From Lineus longissimus (Eukaryota; Nemertea; Pilidiophora; Heteronemertea; Lineidae): a DNA stretch of 64,000 nt. The DNA is taken from positions 14,508,349-14,572,348 of the forward strand of contig NC_088318.1 in the NCBI RefSeq assembly GCF_910592395.1. The letters are read 5' to 3'. The first letter of the stretch is position 1. The number at the start of each line of letters is the position of its first letter. Positions 56,201 to 64,000 of the stretch are shown piece by piece. Both the position numbers and the translations under genes were made by a program. The notes beneath the pieces are model-generated. The model had not been told where the DNA came from, ran no database searches, and worked only from the letters and a program-made list of their open reading frames with translations.

Positions 56201-58916
56201 TTAAGAATTTATCAAGATTTTCGGCCATTAAAACACATGCCGATTTATTGTCCAAGATAATATTGAATACCACATAAAAATAAAAATCACTTTAAAAATC
56301 ATCAGCACTAGTCGGACTGCAGCGCTCCATACGTCATCAGCGGCCAACGGGATCACAGATGATAGTTCCAACGATATAAAAAGAAGCCACTAAAAGGCGC
56401 GGCGTGATCAGGCCCCGGGATCAGGTGCGATAGACATTCGCCGGGTTCAAGTAAAGCGACGTGCTCCAATGAATCTTCTAGTTACTCTTGGATCAGTAGG
56501 ACGATTTTGCTCTAACGCTCCGAACGTCAATCTCAGTTTAGTCACCCGCCGGTGTCGCGCACATTTAGTCAATCTTACCATGGAGTATTACAGCTGTGGG
56601 TCAAGGTCATGTAGCGTACACCCATATCATACATCATCCTGAGGGTTGCCAAGCTACTGTCGATCATGTGACCACCTTCTAGGCCAATCAGACTGCCGAT
56701 TTTACCCTCTTCGAACGCATCAAGAATTCCTGAAATAAAAATGGCGACATCACCACTAAAACATGATGTTAATTTTTTCAGTATAGCGTTTTCGAGCATC
56801 AACTATACTACCCGCATCTTCACGTTGAAAACGTACCTTTTTTTAATAATTTGAATAACTTTTACATTTTGGGACTCAATGATACTCGGAACTCGTTGTA
56901 AACAGAGTCTTTCAAATTCTTTCAGAACGGGCGGTGGCTTTGATGTTGAAACCATACGTTCTCCAGTTGCCTGACTCTTTATTTGAAAGACTCTGGTATA
57001 ACAAATGAAAACAAACAATATAACAAACATAAACATACCTTGCGCTGTAGTAACAAACTTAAATGTATCGGGGTACATGGCTACGAATCTCTTGATGGTG
57101 TCCATCTGGTCCAATGCCAGCTTTGTGGCGTCTTTGTACTGAGCGCTACAGGGCACATAGTTTGCCCAGAACTGAAGAGAAAGTCGTTTTCAAAAAAACT
57201 AAATTGGCACTCAATCGTCTCATTGATAGTGGCACGACAAAAAAGACGATCGGTCATGTCTGCTATGTTTTTATTGCGTCACATGCACATGTTTTGGGCA
57301 ATGTGGACATCACGTGTCATAACTAATTCAGCGTTTGCTGCCGTGACATGTGCAATGTGACATTGGTCGTCTGATAAGTGGACGATATCGAAGACATTTA
57401 CATAAAAACATGGCAGACTTGTTCGATCGTCTAGTCTGATCCCGATCTGATTGCGATTTGTTTTGTTGTCAATCGGTAGCCGTGGTCCTCCACCTGCGCC
57501 GGGCTTCCTGAAATTATTTCACCAACAGTGGCCATCATGGCCCATCCTCAAATTATCCCCATGCAGACTATGAATTGGCACAAAATTAAAAACTCGTTAT
57601 TCTGCAAATAATATGTAAATTCATGTAATTGGCGTTTTTGTGGAAATCAGTCATGATCAATTTAGTCAATATCATTGTTCATACATGCATTAACTTATCA
57701 GGCTATGAACAAGTACCAAATTTAAAAACTACACTGCAGCATTATCATTGACCTATATTCGCGCGATCGCGTCGATTCTAACACACATTTTATTAGCCAA
57801 AATAGTATGTCGTTGCTTCTTTTTACTGGCTGCAGCTTTCTTTTCATTTATGTCCATACTTTAGAATTCGCAAAAACGCTTCGACAAAAATGTCGTCAAC
57901 ACTGTGTTCCTCCGGCATGGTATATTTCGAGTTACGAGTGTACGTAATCTATGGGGGGGGGGGGGGGGCTACTACCTACCTGTGCTCCTAAGAGGCCCTC
58001 CCTCAGTCTAGGGATGTCTGTATGGGTCACGTTCCACTTGGCAGTGACCCTGAGGTCCGATTCCAAGTCAACGCTCCTAACGTGATTCTGCGCGTATTTG
58101 TTAAAACCCCAAGGCAGATCATTGTGCCTGAAAAAGAAAAAGGGCGGTGTGAAAGAAAATTTAGTCTCTTGGAAAATTATTCCTTCGGATTAAGACCGTA
58201 GCCTAGCATAATTTGTGACTCACTGAGGCTTCCTAGCCGGGTCTTAGGTTCCTTCCACGATGGTCAGAGGCCTTGCCTTACGTGAACCACCACCGCCAAC
58301 AGTCTTGTGTTAATTCTATAAAATGTACCGTACCATGATCAGCATTCGAGATTTACCGGCATGTTGAAAGAACAATGGCATATCTCTTTTCATAGGCCTA
58401 TACATAACAGACTACAGCTCATGTTAATCAAGAGGATATAAATACAACATTTCGTATGCGCCGGGGCCTACTGCGACGCACGCGTCAGGTCGGGAGTAGT
58501 TTAACAGTGATATTTAAGATATTCTGGTACGCTTTTGGACCTCATTTTCCGACCAGCCTCCCACGACCAAAAAAGACTCGCTACGGGCCTGGCTTCAACC
58601 GCGCCCTCGACCTAGACTACATTTCGCTGGCAATATGAAATGTGAGCAGCCAGGGGGCTGAGGAAAGCTGTTGGACGCACCCCCGAACTGCTACTTGAAA
58701 ATACAACTCATCAGGGACTGGTGTCACTACTTACCCATCAACAAGAGGGTATTTCTTCAGTATCTCCTTAGCCCGGTACAACGACGTGCTGCTGTCGGCC
58801 GCCCGGCGGGCCAGCGGCACACCCACACCTACTCCGATGGCGACAATGAGCACGCATGCAGCGACTGCAACAACTATCCAGACACGCCCGGAGATTTTGG
58901 CTGCTCCCTTTCCCAT
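53289..58916 (-). CDS. DPEP: Membrane dipeptidase (renal dipeptidase family, M19)
   Basis: Exons (minus): 58916-58735, 58127-57980, 57171-57039, 56729-56579, 55749-55680, 55103-54927, 54553-54454, 54108-54033, 53810-53675, 53396-53289. All phases match, giving 426 residues. Metal ligands expected from DPEP1 are present: His62 and Asp64 in GHND, Glu172 in GLEGGH, His245 in DLSHVS and His266 in YSHSSA, the last two spaced 21 apart as in human DPEP1. [32 protein letters not shown] and [12 protein letters not shown] are family signatures. Residues about 12-35 form a hydrophobic anchor and there is no hydrophobic GPI tail, so it is probably a type II membrane protein rather than GPI-linked. The enzyme splits dipeptides, including Cys-Gly and leukotriene D4. 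The eighth exon ends at the donor GTAGGT. Confidence 0.95.
55338..55492. repeat. Hairpin MITE family B in a dipeptidase intron
   Basis: Ends read CCAGGGCCTGATTGTTCC and, in reverse complement, CCTGGGCCCGGTTGTTC. Inner arms TTGTCACTAACGCTGGCGTT match perfectly. Length is about 155 bases. A related half copy is at 47640-47703. Confidence 0.8.
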
Positions 58917-60254
58917 CGTAGTGTATCAACCAGCCCAGAGGAGAATCGAGGTCGAAATGCGCTTAAAATACCCGCAATCCAAAACAGGGCCTGGTGTCGG
59001 CACTTGTTCGACGCGACCAATAGAAAATCACGAAAACTTCGGAGTCCCCCTGCGATTATCTTTGGCGGTTAAGAATGTGGACATGATCACTCTGATATCT
59101 TATCATCATGTGCCGAAAGCCGTGATAAACCAATGCATCGACTTCGGAGTTGGGGCACAGCCCAGCAGGCATATAGGCCAACACTGAATACGAATTTCGA
59201 TTTACAATTGATAGATAGGGCGACGGTAATGTCCGAGAGAAATACTCTCGTTTCTCACTTCTAACGTCCAGCCAGATCTAGGCCCGCAGTGGGATAATTT
59301 TTAGGCCTTCTATTCAAGCCACTATTGCCATTGACGCTGCTGGTCAATCACCCGCCGTGGGCCTACCGAAATGTACACATACACTGGCTTACTACAGTGG
59401 TCGTAAGGCGTGCGAAACTAGAGTATTTATCTGCCTACTGTTGGCAAAACGGGCGGAATGCCTCTCCGTTCGCAGTCGTCAGGGTTGTTGGGATTTTTGA
59501 TCCAGAAAACATGATATTGCCGGATACTTTCAGTTGCTATCAAGAAATTGATGCATTCTACCTTTAAGAAAAGCTTTCCATATCGATATCACTTCGTCCA
59601 AATATTTGCCGACATTTTTTAAATTCTTTTCGTGTCTTTTGTTGTTGGCGAATGACCTGGTTCGAGATACCAGTCAAGCGATCTCGACGCCGCAGCAGTT
59701 AGTCAAACAACTTATGTTTTCTGAAGAGTTTCTTTGACAATATACATGTACTTCAGATAAGATTGTACAGTTTGACTGAAGTTTAATGATGTATTCTTGA
59801 TTTCAACAGAGTACGAGTGAAAAAGGTTCCTGAGACACGATAACGAGAGTATTGTCCTCATGTGAGGAGGAAGAAGTTGTGGTCAAGTTCGTTGCAGACG
59901 TGAACAATAACGCCTCCGGCGGCATCTACTGCGAGGCAGATAAATGTATTCGCATTCTCGAATTGTCTCCCCAGTACTTGAATAAAAAACATGGCCGGAA
60001 AATTTTAAACCAATTGTAAGGAAAAATATCATGATATTGCGAAAATTGACGGTGCACCGCTGCAGATGGAAAAACATGACGTCATAAGATGTCCGTCACC
60101 AAGAAGTGACGTCATGGTGGAGCGTTGTCATAGTCACCCTGACGTGACGCCATACCTGGCAACCAGCAAGCGTAGTTGATAGGCGCGGCAGTAAAAATGC
60201 CCGGCCATCAATACATAAATTCTCCCTGAATCGTGAACTACCCTAGCGTGGCGA
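58917..60254. other. Divergent intergenic region between dipeptidase and C16orf78-like genes
   Basis: The gap is 1338 bases, with no credible exon. The right end carries a cluster of CRE-like sites (listed separately). It presumably holds both promoters. Confidence 0.45.
60077..60147. promoter_or_regulatory. Cluster of CRE sites upstream of the C16orf78-like gene
   Basis: Two perfect TGACGTCA palindromes at 60077-60084 and 60107-60114, 30 bases apart, and a near match TGACGTGA at 60140-60147. They lie 108-178 bases before the start codon at 60255. Regulation by CREB/CREM/ATF factors is inferred from the motifs. Confidence 0.5.
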
Positions 60255-63200
60255 ATGAATAGTTACGGAAATACGCGTGATGGTAGGTCGACTGCTTTGG
60301 CCGCCAATAAGAAGGAGAAAGTTGAGCTGGGGAAAAAGGAACACGGGCTTAATGTAGGCAGACACATTGCGGAGTCAAATTTCAGGTAACCCCTTTCTCG
60401 ACTCGGACACAACACGACATGAACTGAAAATACCGTATAGATTGTTAAACTGTCTAGCATAGCAGTCCCCCTCCTTTCTAGTAGCACGTAAAAATGCCAA
60501 ACCGACAACTTTTAGCCTACATGACATAATGAATCCATTTTTTTATCTCTCTCCTTTTCTCTTAACCGGACTTCCATCAAAAAAGCGCCTTTTGCTTTCT
60601 CTGGTCCTGGCAGCCAGGTAGGCCTACAATGCAAATCATCTCAGTCGACTCATTCAAGCTAAAAGAAACGATCGAAGAAGTAAGCTAAGCCTATCATGCA
60701 ATATTTCCTTGCCCAAATTCACGAGCGATGCACTTTCGTGTGAATAATGTAACCATGAAGCTTTAATAAAAGCGAAACGTAAGTTTAGAATAAGGTGTTA
60801 AGTGTTTCCCCCTCAATGAAATAGCTTGGCCTTGATTTTAGTCAGCAATTTCCGGATAATTTACTATCTCATCTGCCGCTGAAAATGTAAAAATCTCGTT
60901 ATTCGTTTCAGACACGGTGCTCTTGACATGATCCGCCGTCATCAACATCTCCAGGGAATGCGAAGGTCACACTACGCTATGGATGCGGATGATGAGGCAG
61001 AAATCAGCGAGTCAGAGGTAAGTAGCGTGTGCGTGGCGAGAAGTGGTGAAATTTTTCTTGCTGATGCAGCGGTCTTTGAAAGCCGTGAACCCCCGATGTC
61101 GTTTCGACGTCGGGTGCACTCTTAGCATCGTGATAAGGTCACTAAAGATCCGTGATTTGATATATCGCTACGCCTTTGTGCCGATCAGGTTCAATACTGA
61201 GTACGCGTACAAGATCTTGCGCGTTTGTGCATATGGCTCATGGTTAGCAACTTTAACTAAATATTGTATGCATGTATATACATTTTAGTCACAGAAGATT
61301 GCTTTGTCAGTTGGAAACAGACGTCAAAGTGGCCTGAGAGAGTTATCGTAAGTGCTCTTTTTTGACGATGAGACACTTGTTTTTATAAAGTATTAAAAAG
61401 CACAATCGGATGGGCAACAAAAAAAAAGACTACACAACTAAAAAATAGAATTGCATACAGTATACATGTACAAGTATGATAGATAGGGACAGTAAATTCG
61501 ATATTGCTCACCCATTATCATTGATGTTTTACTCATTGAATACACGGAAAGATCTTAGATCTTAGTTCTAATATTATGGTGGCTAAAATAACAGTATAAC
61601 GTTGTTCTATCAGAAACATGAACTCCTTATTCGTCCAGATACTAATGACCGTTTGGAAATCCATTCACAGAAGCTTAGCTTTGGAGTCATGCCAGTTTAG
61701 TCAAGAAAATGCATCATTTTTTTGACATCCCAATTCCAGGATGAGAGAATCCGCATCTCTCAAACCAGTAAAGAAGAAAAAGAACGTTCGGTCTAAACTG
61801 TTCGACTATGAGCAATCTCAAGGACGAAGCCGGCGAAGGATGCTTGGCCACCAGAACGAAGACCCGTACACCTACGGGGCCGGATCAGTTCCGAACATTC
61901 ACAACGTTGGCACGGCCAATGGGGGCTCAGCAGCTCGAAATTTGAATGAAACGGGGTCTTCTGCTGCAATCAGACGCCAGAGCCTCGCAGACGAGAGCCA
62001 TAGGAGGTATTCTTTTGGTGCTGATTCGGAGCGGCAGCACTCGTCCCGTGGTGTACGGCCGGACACGCTCACGCGTCACGAGTATGCTATGCATTTGTTG
62101 ACGTCCGATCACCGCAAACGTGAGTAGGGCAAGTCTGTGGCGTTATTCACACAGGATGTTCATACTGTTCCATTCGTATTATGCTACACAGGCTCCGTCA
62201 ATCTCCGAGTTCTGACCGCGTCGCTCGTCGTTATCGGAGATGCAGATGGTCGCTGCCGATCTAAAAAAACAAATAGCGATTGCAGCGCCACTGTGACAGT
62301 AGAGGTTGCCTGTAGAAGGTCTTCACTGGTGCAATGAGTAACCTAATTACAATGTACATAGATCACCACCAATCATACCAATTCTCCCTTAAAAAACTTG
62401 TCCCATTCCTTCATTTTGTAGAAAACCTAAACAACTCACACCGTGTGCAGCTGAATGGTACCTCTGGTTCGAAGTCCTCTTCAGATTCTTGGTTTGAGAG
62501 TTCCACCGAAACGCTACCGCGAAGGCATTCTCTCAACTGGAATCCCACAGGGGAGTATCAAGGCTCCTCATCTAGTCATGCGAGAAAAAACTCCTCCACG
62601 GATCCTGGTTTAAGCAGCAGAATTGCATCGGATTCTGAGAGTTCGCCTTCAAGTCATAGCAGTTTTATAAGCATGGATGGACGTCATGACAAACTACTGA
62701 AGAATGGGAACTCTAATCATATCAGGAAGAATTTAGGAGTTGGAGCGAAGAGCAGTAAGCCGCACGATGAACCCGAGGGTTCCCTAGGACAAGCTGAAAA
62801 TGGCAAACATTCCTGGGCGCCGATCATACCCAGTCAATTGGCTTCGTCGAATCAAAAGTTTGCCGATCTCTCTCACTGTAGGCCTTCGGAAAGCGTGAAG
62901 GTAGAGCAACTTCGCGAAAAGGTGAGTGAATGATCTGTATTGGTTGCTCCATTGCGCCTTGTAGTATCGGTACGTTCTACATGGTCAAGAAGATGAGACC
63001 ACTTTATTTATGTTGGTGCGAAATTCTGGCTTTGTGTTCTTAAAAGATAATGAGTGTTGAATCCAAAAATATCGGTCTCACAAGCACCAGTCTGTGTGTT
63101 TTTATTGAAATTTCATGTTTTGACTTGCACCCATCAATTACCTTTTCAGCAACAAATGTTGTGGTCGGAGAAACAGTATCAATATATTTGTCATACAACT

Positions 63201-64000
63201 TCAATCAACTTCAAGCAATTGGCACTATTCACAGGACGGGGGGGGGGGGGCAAAACAGCATGCATGGAAAACACATTTTTTGGTGCTTGGTATTGTCTCC
63301 CCCCTCTATAGCTACGGCGCTCATCTGTAATGTATCACTATCAATCCTATTTCCAGCGCCATCGGAGTGGTCGCACTTCCCACAAGGCCGCCGAGGCCCA
63401 TCACGTCAGCTTGACCGCAGAAGCTATGGAAGAATTCAGGGAACTGATCAGGGACCCCTCATTCTGTTTGAGGTAAGATTTATTTCTGATGTATGGTACC
63501 CTATCAACATCTACTTACAAGACAGCAGGACTTAATGATGGTCACGTGAAACACTGTATTACACATATTCCACGACAATAGGGTAATTATTAGGCTCGGT
63601 GCAACCCTTCTGGAATAGATTCTTGTTGTGGAGCTGCTCTTTACAAAGATCATAAATATGGCTATCGCAACATTTACGCATTTTACAAGGGAATGAAGGC
63701 ATACAGGGTAGGGGTGTAGCCCTACATTAATGAGATTCTGACATTTGGCTAACATTTTACTATTTATCGCCTCCCCGTATTTTCTGTTTTAGGTTCGAAT
63801 GTATCCCCGATGTAGTGGGACCGGTGTGCAGCAGAGACTACAAGACACGACGCCGCATGATGGCCCTGGAGCTCCTTCTAAAACAAATGCCAACCATCAA
63901 GAAACAAATCCAAGACCAAGACGCCACCTTCGACCCGTACGAAATGCTCAGCTGCACATACCTCCGTTTGTCGTCAAACAACATCAAAACTTTAGTAGAA
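60255..64000 (+). CDS. C16orf78-like protein, partial (runs off the right edge)
   Basis: Exons: 60255-60385, 60912-61017, 61289-61347, 61740-62119, 62422-62921, 63357-63472, 63793-beyond 64000. Borders are GT-AG and phases match. The ATG at 60255 opens a 43-codon exon (MNSYGNTRDGRSTALAANKK). The middle is long, basic and Ser-rich with no membrane segment and looks disordered. The conserved part is at the end: RDYKTRRRMMALELLLKQMP, then FDPYEMLSCTYLRLSSNNIK. The phrase LSCxYLRLSxNNI is, from memory, the signature of the human C16orf78 C-terminus. That protein has no known function and is mainly testis-expressed. The middle is longer than in the human protein. The stop codon lies outside the window. 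The assignment rests on the C-terminal match only. Confidence 0.7.

Noticed and set aside
11054-63250. Runs of G or C (about 11054, 30639, 55509, 57952, 63238)
   Set aside because: Simple homopolymer tracts, common in such genomes, with no sign of function.

Overview
The window is animal nuclear DNA. Genes are split by many short spliceosomal introns with GT-AG borders, intergenic DNA is AT-rich, and there are MITE-like hairpins, a LINE fragment and minisatellites. The genes (ZNRF-type E3 ligase, EMC4, OPLAH, IRF, membrane dipeptidase, FMRFamide-receptor-like GPCR) and the compact gene spacing suggest a marine invertebrate, deuterostome or lophotrochozoan. I cannot name the species from sequence alone.

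Layout. 1-500: probable last exons of an unidentified + strand gene. 1150-3800: degenerate ~91-bp minisatellite. 4105-11691 (-): a ZNRF1/2-type ubiquitin ligase with a long 3' UTR, head-to-head with EMC4 at 12120-13784 (+). 15120-17110: second degenerate minisatellite, with three copies of a hairpin MITE in or near it (15347-17665). 17844-29449 (-): a complete 30-exon 5-oxoprolinase (OPLAH), with a young 42-bp minisatellite in one intron. 31190-33609: LINE remnant cut by two inverted copies of a ~620-bp element, the LINE piece between them being inverted. 34527-41580 (+): an interferon regulatory factor (IRF). 42863-43921 (-): intronless four-transmembrane protein with a PPPPY motif. 45931-48396 (-): four-exon gene whose product looks like a secreted or membrane-anchored four-helix cytokine. 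49774-50760 (+): intronless GPCR. 51554-52753 (+): secretory NAD-dependent epimerase-like SDR. 53289-58916 (-): ten-exon membrane dipeptidase. 60255-64000+ (+): a gene resembling human C16orf78, running off the right edge.

Most of these are unrelated housekeeping or signalling genes that simply sit together. Two links deserve notice. An IRF, a tetraspan, a helical-cytokine candidate and a peptide-type GPCR lie within 16 kb. OPLAH and a membrane dipeptidase, both enzymes of glutathione turnover, lie within 42 kb. The cytokine candidate at 45931-48396 is the most promising undescribed item. Exon borders come from reading splice sites and frame by eye; every multi-exon model here keeps phase throughout, except for one uncertain junction in IRF and the left-edge gene.
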